DNA from: Devosia sp. Leaf420 | GTDB lineage: Bacteria; Pseudomonadota; Alphaproteobacteria; Rhizobiales; Devosiaceae | Assembly (NCBI RefSeq): GCF_001425445.1 | Contig: NZ_LMQU01000011.1 | Span: 62,326-126,325 of the forward strand | Length of the DNA stretch: 64,000 nt | Direction of reading: 5' to 3' | Notes under the pieces: model-generated | The model's input: only the letters and a program-made list of their open reading frames with translations | The model's database searches: none | Told to the model about the DNA's origin: nothing | In this document: in pieces, positions 18,742 through 27,191 of the stretch | How positions within the stretch are numbered: the stretch's first letter is position 1 | Layout: the number at the start of each line of letters is the position of its first letter | Made by a program: the position numbers and the translations under genes

Positions 18742-18849
18742 ATGAAAACCGTCATGTCCGACACATTCGCACTTCGTCTGCAACAGGACATGACCGTTCA
18801 TGCATTCCCAATCTCCCAACGGGGCCAAGCGCGCGCAAAAAGCCACTAG
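18742..18849 (+). CDS. Possible 35-residue leader ORF overlapping the ABC exporter start
   Basis: ATG 18742 has a good ribosome-binding site (GGGAGAT, about eight bases upstream). The frame encodes a 35-residue peptide opening MKTVMSDTF and ending at TAG 18847-18849, which is 50 bases inside the exporter gene in another frame. The exporter ATG 18800 has only AGGA at a long distance, so translation of this ORF could influence exporter initiation. It could equally be chance; no family is recognised. Confidence 0.3.
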   Translation: MKTVMSDTFALRLQQDMTVHAFPISQRGQARAKSH

Positions 18850-20647
18850 CCGCGGCCTTTTTTCATTTCTCAAATCAAGCGCTGAACAGACTATCGCGCG
18901 GGACAAAGCCCGTTCTCGGTTTCGGCGCTTCACGTCATACTATCGGCCTCATCTGCCACTGTTCTCGGCGGTCGTCGGCGCGGCCGTGCTGGTCGCTGCC
19001 GCTGCAGTTGCGCTGCCGGTGACAACAAACGTCATCATTCTCCGCCTACCCGAATTGCTCCAGTCCCAAGATGCCTTCGGGCAACTGGCCGGCTTCGGCG
19101 CCATCATGTTGGCCGCCTTCCTGTTACAGATCCTCGCCGTCTATTTCGTCGACTATAAAGGTCACGTCATGGGCGCGCGTATCGAAGCGCAAGTGCGTCG
19201 GGATCTGTTCGAGCACTGCCAGAACCTGTCGTTCAGCTTTTACGATCGTCAGCGGACCGGCCAATTGATGAGCCGGATCACCAATGACTCGCTCTGGCTC
19301 GGTGAGCTTTTTCACCATGGGCCGGAAGACGCTTTGATCGGCGTCCTGAAGCTTGCCGGCGCTATGGCGGTTTTGATCTGGATCGACCCGCTGATTGCAG
19401 CCGTTGTTGCCGCAATCGTCCCTTTTGCGCTCGTTTATGCCCTCTATTTCAATGGACGGATGAAGCATGCGCTTGTGGTCAGCAAGGAGCAGATAGCGAG
19501 CGTCAATGAGCGCGTCGAAGACGTCCTGGGCGGTATTCGCGTCGTCCAGTCCTTCGGCAATGAAAGGGACGAGTTGCGCCGTTTCGATACCGAGAACCAG
19601 TTGTTTTTGGAGAGTCGGCGGGACGGTTACCGGAGTGAGGCTATGCTGTGGTCAGGGATGGAGGGGTTCAACCAGTTCCTGACTGTTGTCGTCATTCTCC
19701 TCGGCGCCATGCGGGTCGTTACCGGAGAACTTGTTGCTGGAAATCTTTTGGTCCTGCTGCTGACCCTGGGCGTGTTGACCGATCCGCTGCGGCGGATGGA
19801 TAATTTCACCCGGCTTTGGCAGGAGGGATATACCGGCTTCAACAGGGCCATGGAATTGCTCGAGGAAGAGCCGGCGATTGCTGACCGCCCAGGGGCTCAA
19901 CCGGTAGGCACCCTAAAGGGACGGATCAGCTTCGAGGCTGTCGGTTTCCGCTATGAGGGATCAGGCGAACCGGTGCTTCGCGACCTGTCCCTGACCATAG
20001 AGCCAGGCGAGTTCGTCGCCTTGGTCGGACCCTCGGGCGTAGGCAAAAGTACTTTGTGCAGCTTGGTGCCGCGCTTTTACGATGTCGAACAGGGGCAGGT
20101 AACCCTGGACGGGCGAGATGTGCGCGATATCCGACTTGCCGACCTCAGGCGCAACATTGGCCTCGTGCAGCAAGATGTCTACCTCTTCGGCGGCACGATT
20201 TGGGATAACCTGCTTTATGGGCGGCCTAAATCGTCCCAGGCGGAGGTCGTCATGGCAGCCAAGGCAGCCAATGCGCACGATTTCATCATGGCACTCCCCC
20301 AGGGCTATGAGACCGACGTAGGGCAAAGAGGGGTAAAACTGTCGGGCGGGCAAAAGCAGCGGCTGACCATCGCCCGCGCCTTCCTCAAAAATCCTTCAGT
20401 GCTGATCTTCGACGAGGCCACGTCAGCACTCGACAATGAAAGCGAGCGTGCCGTGCAGCAGGCCCTTCTTGGACTTTCGAAGGGCAGAACCATGCTGGTC
20501 ATTGCCCATAGACTTTCTACTGTCCGCCACGCCGACCGTATTCTGGTCCTGACGGAAGACGGCATCGTTGAAGACGGCACCCATGATACACTCATGGCCG
20601 CTGAAGGCGTTTATGCAAGATTGCACTCGGTTCAGGGTAGTATCTAG
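18800..20647 (+). CDS. ABC exporter half-transporter, MsbA-like
   Basis: Type I ABC exporter of 615 residues: a basic cytoplasmic N-terminus (about 1-50), six membrane helices (50-330) and a C-terminal ATPase. Walker A GPSGVGKST starts at 410, LSGGQ at 514, Walker B LIFDEA at 535, and the switch region is VIAHRLS. Architecture resembles lipid A flippases and multidrug exporters; the substrate is not determinable. ATG 18800 is chosen because it gives the full basic leader, but its ribosome-binding site is poor and a short ORF overlaps it. A strong terminator follows. Confidence 0.87.
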   Translation: MHSQSPNGAKRAQKATSRGLFSFLKSSAEQTIARDKARSRFRRFTSYYRPHLPLFSAVVGAAVLVAAAAVALPVTTNVIILRLPELLQSQDAFGQLAGFGAIMLAAFLLQILAVYFVDYKGHVMGARIEAQVRRDLFEHCQNLSFSFYDRQRTGQLMSRITNDSLWLGELFHHGPEDALIGVLKLAGAMAVLIWIDPLIAAVVAAIVPFALVYALYFNGRMKHALVVSKEQIASVNERVEDVLGGIRVVQSFGNERDELRRFDTENQLFLESRRDGYRSEAMLWSGMEGFNQFLTVVVILLGAMRVVTGELVAGNLLVLLLTLGVLTDPLRRMDNFTRLWQEGYTGFNRAMELLEEEPAIADRPGAQPVGTLKGRISFEAVGFRYEGSGEPVLRDLSLTIEPGEFVALVGPSGVGKSTLCSLVPRFYDVEQGQVTLDGRDVRDIRLADLRRNIGLVQQDVYLFGGTIWDNLLYGRPKSSQAEVVMAAKAANAHDFIMALPQGYETDVGQRGVKLSGGQKQRLTIARAFLKNPSVLIFDEATSALDNESERAVQQALLGLSKGRTMLVIAHRLSTVRHADRILVLTEDGIVEDGTHDTLMAAEGVYARLHSVQGSI

Positions 20648-20654
20648 CAAACAC

Positions 20655-20681
20655 AAGCCCAGCGTCACCGCTGGGCTTATT
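20655..20681 (+). terminator. Intrinsic terminator after the ABC exporter gene
   Basis: AAGCCCAGCG (20655-20664) pairs perfectly with CGCTGGGCTT (20669-20678) around loop TCAC, followed by ATT. It begins eight bases after the stop codon. Confidence 0.75.
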
Positions 20682-20749
20682 CCCCGCGCAAACCGGACAC
20701 AGGTTTATGTATAGACGTCAGCTACAGGTGAATGATGATTGGGGTGTTC

Positions 20750-20826
20750 TGGTAGCGGAGGAGGGATTTGAACCCCCGACACGCGGATTATGATTCCGCT
20801 GCTCTAACCAACTGAGCTACTCCGCC
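20750..20826 (-). tRNA. tRNA-Met (anticodon CAT), probably elongator
   Basis: Reading the minus strand, the 77-base gene starts GGCGGAGTAGCTC, has a GCGGA/TCCGC anticodon stem with loop ATCATAA (anticodon CAT), a GGTTCAAAT T-loop, and an encoded CCA. The acceptor has a terminal G-T pair. It lacks the initiator feature of three G-C pairs in the anticodon stem, so elongator Met is favoured; an Ile2 with modified C34 cannot be fully excluded. Confidence 0.93.
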
Positions 20827-20961
20827 ACAACGCAGCGACCGAAGTCACGCTTGCGGGGTCGTACTAGACGGGGAACGGAACAGTGTCAAGTGCTCCGCAG
20901 AGGTTTGGTTGGGTTGTGGATTTGGGCGCCTGAAGACAACGCAAATCGCTCATCTGGGGCT

Positions 20962-20994
20962 GGCTCTGACGGCGACTTCAGTGTCGCCAGAGCC
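20962..20994 (-). terminator. Hairpin downstream of the minus-strand catabolic operon
   Basis: GGCTCT (20962-20967) and GGCGAC (20971-20976) pair with GTCGCC (20983-20988) and AGAGCC (20989-20994), leaving a three-base bulge. It lies 11 bases past the stop of the dehydrogenase gene. There is no clear T-run. Confidence 0.5.
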
Positions 20995-21005
20995 GAGACC
21001 TGCCC

Positions 21006-22472
21006 TCAAATTCCTGCAAGGCAAACGTACTTGATTTCAAGGTAGCCCTCGATGCCGTATCTTGAGCCCTCGCGGCCAAGGCCGGATTGCTTGACGCCGC
21101 CGAAGGGGGCCATTTCGTTGGCGAGGGCGCCCGTATTGACCCCGACCATGCCGGCTTCGAGGCCTTCGGCGACGCGCATGATGCGGCCCATATCGCGGGC
21201 GTAGAAATAGGAGGCGAGGCCGAATTCGCTGTCATTGGCCTTGGCGATGACGTCGGCTTCGTCCTTGAAGGTGATGATCGGCGCGAGGGGCGCAAAGGTT
21301 TCTTCCTTGGCGACGAGCATGGACTGGGTGACGTCGGCGATGACGGTCGGCTCGAAGAAGGTGCTGCCGAGCGCACTACGCTTGCCGCCGAGAAGCAAAC
21401 GCCCGCCCTTTTCAAGAGCATCGGCGACGTGTTGCTCGACCTTCTCGACAGCCTTGCCATCAATCAGTGGACCTTGGGTGACGCCGGGCTCGGTGCCGTG
21501 GCCGAGTTGGAGAGCGCGGGCCTTGGCGACGAGTTTTTCGGCGAAGGCCCCGGCGACGCTTTCCTGCACATAGATGCGGTTGGCGCAGACGCAGGTCTGG
21601 CCGGCATTGCGGAACTTTGAAAGCATGGCGCCATCGACCGCAGCATCGAGATCGGCGTCGTCGAAGACGATGAATGGGGCATTGCCGCCGAGTTCGAGCG
21701 ACAGACGCTTGATGCCACCAGCCGCCTCGCGCATCAGCCAGCGGCCGACTTCGGTCGAACCGGTGAAGGTGACTTTCGCGATCTTTGGATTGGTGCAGAA
21801 TTCCTGGCCGAAGGGCTTTGCAGAGCCGGTGACCACGGAGAAGACGCCCGCAGGCACGCCGGCGCGTTCGGCCAGCACGGCGAGGGCGAGGGCCGAGAGC
21901 GGGGTCTGCGAGGCTGGCTTGAGGATCATCGTGCAGCCGGCGGCGAGCGCCGGGCCGGCCTTGCGGGTGATCATGCCGTTCGGGAAATTCCAGGGCGTGA
22001 TGGCAGCACAGACGCCGACCGGTTGCTTGAGCACCAGGATGCGCTGGTTGGGACTGGCGCCAGGAATGATGTCGCCGTCAATGCGCTTGGCCTCTTCGGC
22101 GAACCACTCGATATAGCCGGCATTGCTTATGATCTCGCCCTTGGCCTCGGCCAGCGGCTTGCCCTGTTCGCTGGTGAGGATCAGGGCGAGATCATCGGCA
22201 TTGGCGATGATGAGATCGAACCAGCGCCGCAGGATTTGTGCACGCTCCTTGGCGGTCTTGGCGGCCCAGGCGGGCTGGGCCTCATGCGCGGCATCGATCG
22301 CCTGACGCAGAACATCGACGCCAAGGCTCGGGACGGTGCCGATGACAGCGCCATCGAATGGGTCGGTGACGTCGATCTTGGCGCCATCGGGCGCGGCCAC
22401 CCATTTGCCGCCAACGAGGGCTTTGTCGACGAGGAGCGACTGGTCCTTGAGGGCGAGCGAACGGGTGGTCAT
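21006..22472 (-). CDS. gabD: NAD(P)-dependent succinate-semialdehyde-type aldehyde dehydrogenase
   Basis: Oxidises a semialdehyde, by family most likely succinate semialdehyde to succinate. The 488-residue protein shows a complete ALDH active site: Asn162 (PWNFP), Glu260 (LELGG) and catalytic Cys294 (GQTCVCANR); FTGSTEVGR marks the cofactor site. A second Cys two residues after the nucleophile is typical of the GabD class. ATG 22472 has AGGA seven bases upstream; a TTG two codons earlier is too close to it. It is last in the minus-strand operon, 15 bases after the 3-hydroxyacyl-CoA-dehydrogenase-like gene, so it probably finishes an aldehyde from the island pathway. Confidence 0.88.
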   Translation of the reverse strand: MTTRSLALKDQSLLVDKALVGGKWVAAPDGAKIDVTDPFDGAVIGTVPSLGVDVLRQAIDAAHEAQPAWAAKTAKERAQILRRWFDLIIANADDLALILTSEQGKPLAEAKGEIISNAGYIEWFAEEAKRIDGDIIPGASPNQRILVLKQPVGVCAAITPWNFPNGMITRKAGPALAAGCTMILKPASQTPLSALALAVLAERAGVPAGVFSVVTGSAKPFGQEFCTNPKIAKVTFTGSTEVGRWLMREAAGGIKRLSLELGGNAPFIVFDDADLDAAVDGAMLSKFRNAGQTCVCANRIYVQESVAGAFAEKLVAKARALQLGHGTEPGVTQGPLIDGKAVEKVEQHVADALEKGGRLLLGGKRSALGSTFFEPTVIADVTQSMLVAKEETFAPLAPIITFKDEADVIAKANDSEFGLASYFYARDMGRIMRVAEGLEAGMVGVNTGALANEMAPFGGVKQSGLGREGSRYGIEGYLEIKYVCLAGI

Positions 22473-22487
22473 GATCAAATCCTAAAT

Positions 22488-23417
22488 CTACTGCTTCTGC
22501 TTGAGCTGGCGGAGCGCCAGGATTTGCCGATCGCGCCAGGCCTGGCGATCGGCAATGGAGTCAATCGGTACGCGCTCGGCAAGTTCCGCATGCGCTGATG
22601 CGATCTGCTCCGGCGTCCAATCGTAATCGGTTCGCGCCGCTTCGCCCATGCGGCGCATCATCGGGCCGAGGCGGTCAATGAAGCCCTGAAAACCGTCAGG
22701 GGCATTGAGGTGGGCGACCTCGAAGGGGCCGATGGAGGCCCAGCGGAGCGCGAGGCCAACAGTGAGGACCGCGTCGACATCTTCAGGGGTGCAGTAGCCC
22801 TCGCCAACAAGATGCAGCGCCTCGGCAACGAGGGTGAACTGCAGGCGATTGAGGATGAAGCCGTCGATTTCTTTCTTGAGCACGATCGGCCGCATGCCGG
22901 CTTCGGTCATGAGGGCCCGGGCTTTGGCGACGGTTTCGGGCGCCGTCCATTGCGTGCCGCAGAGTTCGACCAGCGGGATGAGGGATGGTGGATTGACCGG
23001 ATGGACGACGAGGGCGCGTTCGGGATGGGCAAAGTGACCCAGAAAATCCGAGCCGGGGATTGCCGAGGTCGAGGAGGCGAGAATGGCGTCGGCCGGAGCA
23101 TGGGCGGCGATCTCGGCAAAAACCTCCCGCTTGACGGCGACGTCCTCCCGTACGCTTTCCTGGACGAAGACGACATCGGCTACCGCTTCGGCAATCGAGC
23201 TGGCGGCGCTGATGCGGCTGACCACCGTGTCGACGTCTTCTTTGAGAAGCCCGTTCTCCGATAGAAGCTCAAGCGTGCGGCGCGCACCAGGGATGGCGGT
23301 GCGCGCGACTTCGCCGCCTATGGCGTCATAGAGCCTGACATCGTAACCGGCCCGGGCGAAGACCACGGCCCAGGCGCGGCCGACCGTGCCGGCACCGATA
23401 CAGGCGACGGTGCTCAT
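22488..23417 (-). CDS. 3-hydroxyacyl-CoA dehydrogenase-family oxidoreductase
   Basis: NAD-dependent 2-domain dehydrogenase of 309 residues: Rossmann motif GAGTVG at 8-13 and a C-terminal helical dimerisation domain (about 185-300). The order resembles stand-alone 3-hydroxyacyl-CoA dehydrogenases and their L-gulonate or lambda-crystallin-type relatives. Active-site elements SSTSA, HPVNPP and the Asn in FILNRL are present. With no thiolase or hydratase of beta-oxidation nearby, a non-CoA 3-hydroxy acid is a real alternative substrate. Its ATG overlaps the stop of the lyase gene as ATGA. Confidence 0.8.
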   Translation of the reverse strand: MSTVACIGAGTVGRAWAVVFARAGYDVRLYDAIGGEVARTAIPGARRTLELLSENGLLKEDVDTVVSRISAASSIAEAVADVVFVQESVREDVAVKREVFAEIAAHAPADAILASSTSAIPGSDFLGHFAHPERALVVHPVNPPSLIPLVELCGTQWTAPETVAKARALMTEAGMRPIVLKKEIDGFILNRLQFTLVAEALHLVGEGYCTPEDVDAVLTVGLALRWASIGPFEVAHLNAPDGFQGFIDRLGPMMRRMGEAARTDYDWTPEQIASAHAELAERVPIDSIADRQAWRDRQILALRQLKQKQ

Positions 23418-24295
23418 TCGGCAGCCGTCGTGTTGGGGCGGGCCCAGCGACGCTCGAAGTCCCAGACTTCTTCAAACCCAATCAGCGTGTTGAATTCGCC
23501 GAAATTGAATAGTTTTGAGTTCGGCGAATTGGACGTGCCTTCGTTCTTGAGAACCTGCAGCGCGTTTTCGGCAGCGGCGGCGGCGGCAAGGCCGGTGGCC
23601 GAGGGGAAGATCGCGAGCTTATAGCCGATATCGGCGAGTTCGGCCTTGGAGCGGATCGGCGTCTTGCCGCCATCGGCCATATTGGCCATCATCGGCTTAC
23701 TGACACGGGCGCAGGCATCGCGCATTTCCTGTTCGCTTTCAAGCGCTTCGAGGAAGACAATATCGGCACCGGCTTCGCCATAGGCAATGCCGCGCTTGAG
23801 CGCGCCTTCAAAGCCATCGGTCTGGCGGGAGTCGGTGCGGGCAATGATCAGGGTCTCCGGATTGCGACGCGCTTCGACGGCAACCTTGACCTTTTCCACC
23901 ATGTCGATCATCGGCACGACGCGCTTGAACGGCGTGTGGCCGCACTTTTTGGGGAATTCCTGATCTTCGATCTGAATGGCGGTGACGCCGGCCTCTTCAA
24001 AGCCGCGCACGGTGTGGTGCACATTGAGAAGCCCGCCATAGCCGGTATCGGCATCGGCGATGACCGCAGCATTGGCGGTGCGGCAGAGGGTAGCGACGCG
24101 GTCGAGCATCTGGGTGTAGCTGGCAATGCCAGCATCGGGCAAACCATAGGCCGAGGCTGTCATCCAATAGCCCGAGGCATAGACGAAATCGAAGCCGACC
24201 TTATTGCTGACCACGGCGGTGATCATGTCGTGGATACCGGGGGCGACCACAAACTGACCGGAGGCCAGAGCGGCCTTGAGGGAGGGCTTGCTCAT
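23414..24295 (-). CDS. Isocitrate lyase/PEP mutase-family carbon-carbon lyase
   Basis: TIM-barrel enzyme of the ICL/PEPM superfamily, 293 residues. DADTGYG at 81-87 supplies the metal site, and KKCGH at 116-120 is the catalytic loop typical of lyases (isocitrate, 2-methylisocitrate, 2,3-dimethylmalate) rather than phosphonate mutases. It is much shorter than classical isocitrate lyase and matches the methylisocitrate/dimethylmalate lyase size. Next to aconitase-type subunits, cleavage of a substituted malate into a 2-oxo acid plus a carboxylate is the best inference. It overlaps both neighbours by four bases. Confidence 0.83.
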   Translation of the reverse strand: MSKPSLKAALASGQFVVAPGIHDMITAVVSNKVGFDFVYASGYWMTASAYGLPDAGIASYTQMLDRVATLCRTANAAVIADADTGYGGLLNVHHTVRGFEEAGVTAIQIEDQEFPKKCGHTPFKRVVPMIDMVEKVKVAVEARRNPETLIIARTDSRQTDGFEGALKRGIAYGEAGADIVFLEALESEQEMRDACARVSKPMMANMADGGKTPIRSKAELADIGYKLAIFPSATGLAAAAAAENALQVLKNEGTSNSPNSKLFNFGEFNTLIGFEEVWDFERRWARPNTTAAE

Positions 24296-24930
24296 AAATT
24301 TCGTCCTAGATTTCTGAGATATGAAATGGTTTCGGCTTCGGAGACGACGTCGCCATATTTGGCGTCCATGTCGAACAGGTTGGCTTCGTGCGGGGCCGGA
24401 TGACGATCACCCACAGCCTCGCGCACGATGATCGGAATGAAGCCGTGTGAATTGCAGTCGACACAGGTGGCGCGGATGCAGCCACTGGTCGACACGCCGG
24501 TATGAATGAGGGTGTCGACCCCAAGCGAGGTCAGCGTCGAGGCGAGCGAGGTGCCGAAGAAGGCGCTGGCATATTGCTTGGAGATGACGAGCTCATCTTC
24601 GCCCGGCACAAGCCCCTTCGGCCAGGCGCCCATGGGGCTGCCTTCCAGGAAATGATGGAGCGTCATCGACTTCTGATAGAAGCGGCCGCCATTGAGCGCC
24701 GTCTTGTTGTAGACGACGTTGGTATAGATCACCGGCACGCCGACTTCGCGCGCTACGGCCTGGAGGCGTAAACCGCTTTCGAGGGCACTTTCGGTGCCGG
24801 CATAGAGCGAGCAGCTGGGGTCGAAATAGGCCTCGACGAAATCGATCATGATCAGCGCCGGCTTCTTGCCGAAACCGATGCGCTTGCCGAAGGCGCCCTT
24901 ATAATTCTGTGACAGGTCTTGCTCGGTCAT
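24292..24930 (-). CDS. Isochorismatase-family amidohydrolase
   Basis: Cysteine hydrolase of 212 residues with the triad Asp30 (MIDF), Lys118 (ISKQY) and Cys151 (VSTSGCIRAT). The GVSTSGC signature and N-terminal extension resemble N-carbamoylsarcosine amidase and maleamate amidohydrolase more than true isochorismatase. Expected reaction: hydrolysis of an amide or carbamoyl group, releasing ammonia. ATG 24930 overlaps the leuD-like stop (ATGA), which fixes the start; an upstream in-frame extension lies inside leuD. Beside ATP-dependent hydantoinase genes, it probably acts on the ring-opened amide. Confidence 0.85.
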   Translation of the reverse strand: MTEQDLSQNYKGAFGKRIGFGKKPALIMIDFVEAYFDPSCSLYAGTESALESGLRLQAVAREVGVPVIYTNVVYNKTALNGGRFYQKSMTLHHFLEGSPMGAWPKGLVPGEDELVISKQYASAFFGTSLASTLTSLGVDTLIHTGVSTSGCIRATCVDCNSHGFIPIIVREAVGDRHPAPHEANLFDMDAKYGDVVSEAETISYLRNLGRNL

Positions 24931-25577
24931 GCTTTGTCCGTCTGGCTGAAGAGAGAGTCGAGTCGGCCATCGTCGAGGAACAGCCAAGGCTGAGAGGCGC
25001 GATGGCGCTTTTCGAAGGCGGCGATGTCATCGGCATCCTGCGCGAGGATTTCGCCGATCTCGTCGAGACCGAGCATCAGCGCCGCCTTCCGGTATGGATC
25101 GATCTCGAAAGACAGTGAGGGGCCATTGGGAAGGGTGACCGTCTGCCGCTCGAGATCTATCGAGAACGGCTCGCCGCTAGCAGCCGCTGCCAATGCATTG
25201 GCATGGGCCTCGCCAGTGATGACGATGGGAAGAACGCCGTTCTTGAAGCAATTGGAATAGAAGATTTCGCCAAAGCTTGGGGCGATGACGCAGCGAATGC
25301 CGAAATCGGCCAGCGCCCACACAGCCTGTTCGCGGCTCGATCCCGAACCGAAATTGGCATCCGCCACGAGGATCTTGGCCTCGTTGAACAGAGGAACGTT
25401 GAGGACGAAATCCGTGCTCGTGCCGTCCGGCCGGTGCCGACGCTCGTGGAAGAGATGCTTGCCGAGGCCAGCCTTGTCGAGCAGCAGGAGGAAGCGGGCG
25501 GGAAAGATGATATCGGTATCGACATCGGCTTCGGGCAAAGGGGCCGCGACGCTGGTGAGGGTAACGAATTTTTCCAT
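24927..25577 (-). CDS. LeuD-like aconitase-family small subunit (hydro-lyase)
   Basis: Swivelling-domain subunit of 216 residues from the isopropylmalate isomerase family. DVDTDIIFPARF and NFGSGSSREQA are classic LeuD signatures. It would pair with the adjacent large subunit to (de)hydrate an organic acid. Leucine biosynthesis is possible, but the partners here (amidohydrolase, lyase, dehydrogenases) and continuous stop/start overlaps point to a catabolic paralogue such as a maleate, citraconate or dimethylmaleate hydratase. Translation is coupled to leuC through TGATG. Confidence 0.87.
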   Translation of the reverse strand: MEKFVTLTSVAAPLPEADVDTDIIFPARFLLLLDKAGLGKHLFHERRHRPDGTSTDFVLNVPLFNEAKILVADANFGSGSSREQAVWALADFGIRCVIAPSFGEIFYSNCFKNGVLPIVITGEAHANALAAAASGEPFSIDLERQTVTLPNGPSLSFEIDPYRKAALMLGLDEIGEILAQDADDIAAFEKRHRASQPWLFLDDGRLDSLFSQTDKA

Positions 25578-26989
25578 CAGGCTGATTTCCCCAGCGTGCG
25601 CACATCGACGAGATGGCCCGAGATCGCGGCAGCGGCGGCCATGACCGGGCTCATCAGGTGGGTCCGACCACCCTGCCCTTGCCGCCCCTCAAAATTCCGG
25701 TTCGAGGTCGACGCGCACCGCTCGCCGGGCGCGAGGCGGTCATCGTTCATGGCGACGCACATCGAGCAACCTGAATCGCGCCATTCGAAACCGGCATCCT
25801 TGAAGATGCGGTCGAGCCCTTCCGCTTCGGCTTGAATCCGCACGGTGGCGGAACCCGGCACGACAATGCCGGCGACCGTGGACGCCACATGCCGGCCCTC
25901 GACCACCTTAGCGGCAAGACGAAGATCCTCGATGCGGCCATTGGTGCAGGAGCCGATAAAAACGCGATCAATGGCGATTTCGTCGAGCTTCATTCCCGGT
26001 TCGAGCGCCATGTATTTTAGGCTTCGCTCCATCTTGGCGCGACGCACCGGATCGGCCTCGAGCGCTGGATCGGGAATGCGGTCGGAAACGGGCGCCGTTT
26101 CGCCGGGATTTGTGCCCCAGGAGACGTGCGGCACGAGCGCGGAAACATCGAGCTCGACTTCACGATCGAACCTAGCATCGGCATCGCTGCGGAGGCTCAG
26201 CCAGTGCGCTTCAGCTGCGGCCTGCATGTCCGGCGTCGGCGCCAGCTTGCGGCCGCGCACATAGTTGAGTGTCGTCTGGTCTGGCGCGACCATGCCAACG
26301 CGGCTGCCCGCCTCGATCGACATGTTGCACAGTGTCATGCGCGCTTCCATGGAAAGCGTCGCAATTGCCGGCCCGGCATATTCGATGGCGTGGCCGACGC
26401 CGCCATTGGTACCGATCTTGGCGATCAGCGCCAAGATGATATCCTTGACGGCGACACCCGGCTGCAGCGCGCCATTGAGCGTCACGCGCATGGTCTTTTG
26501 TTTCTTCTGCCGCAGGGTCTGCGTTGCGAATACGCATTCACACTCGCTGGCGCCGATGCCGAAGGCAATGGCGCCGAAGGCCCCGTGGGTCGAGGTGTGA
26601 CTATCGCCACAAACCAGCGTCATGCCGGGTAGCGTAAAGCCCAGCTCCGGCCCGATGACATGGACGATACCATGCCGGTTGTCGTTCATGCCAATATAGT
26701 GGACACCGAAGCGCTCGCAGTTGGCTTCAAGCCGCGAAACCTGGCGCGAGGCCAGGCCATCAGGCAGCGGCAGATGGCGCAACCGGGTCGGGACCGCATG
26801 GTCCGCAACGGCGATATGAGCCGCAGGACGCACGAGATTCCGGCCTTCCGCCACAAGGCCAGCAAAGGCCTGCGGGCTCGAAACCTCCTGCACGAGATGT
26901 CGATCGATGTAAAGCAGACTGGTGCCGTCGTCATAGTCCTTGACGACGTGCTGCTGCCAAACCTTGTCATAGAGAGTGAGTGCGCTCAT
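25577..26989 (-). CDS. LeuC-like aconitase-family large subunit (Fe-S hydro-lyase)
   Basis: The 470-residue product carries the 4Fe-4S ligands Cys348 (GSCTNGR), Cys408 and Cys411 (GCSMC) and the [14 protein letters not shown] substrate loop of LeuC. It is the first gene of a six-gene minus-strand operon transcribed away from hyuA. Full-length and intact. By sequence alone it would be called 3-isopropylmalate dehydratase large subunit; by context I favour hydration of an alkylmaleate-type intermediate. No leuA or leuB is in the window. Confidence 0.87.
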   Translation of the reverse strand: MSALTLYDKVWQQHVVKDYDDGTSLLYIDRHLVQEVSSPQAFAGLVAEGRNLVRPAAHIAVADHAVPTRLRHLPLPDGLASRQVSRLEANCERFGVHYIGMNDNRHGIVHVIGPELGFTLPGMTLVCGDSHTSTHGAFGAIAFGIGASECECVFATQTLRQKKQKTMRVTLNGALQPGVAVKDIILALIAKIGTNGGVGHAIEYAGPAIATLSMEARMTLCNMSIEAGSRVGMVAPDQTTLNYVRGRKLAPTPDMQAAAEAHWLSLRSDADARFDREVELDVSALVPHVSWGTNPGETAPVSDRIPDPALEADPVRRAKMERSLKYMALEPGMKLDEIAIDRVFIGSCTNGRIEDLRLAAKVVEGRHVASTVAGIVVPGSATVRIQAEAEGLDRIFKDAGFEWRDSGCSMCVAMNDDRLAPGERCASTSNRNFEGRQGQGGRTHLMSPVMAAAAAISGHLVDVRTLGKSA

Positions 26990-27120
26990 AGCCCCGCCGA
27001 GACCAGGAAACCCTATTCATGAAGTGTAGTGGTGCAGCCTCTGCAGGCCAGTCCAAGAATCTGGAGAGGCCCGCAATCTTTGCACTTGCGAAGATGTCGA
27101 ACCCCAATCTATGCTGGTGT

Positions 27121-27162
27121 GAATGCGCATGCAATATCCAATTGGATGAGGGTGCATGCGTG
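27121..27162. promoter_or_regulatory. Divergent control region with a candidate LacI-family operator
   Basis: GAATGCGCATGC (27121-27132) is identical to the core of the site upstream of the lacI-type gene in this island. TGCATGCGTG (27153-27162) is a related sequence in inverted orientation. Both lie in the 202-base gap between leuC-like (minus) and hyuA (plus), and so could control both directions. Confidence 0.55.
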
Positions 27163-27191
27163 ACGGGGAAGACTAAGACAAGGGATGAATT

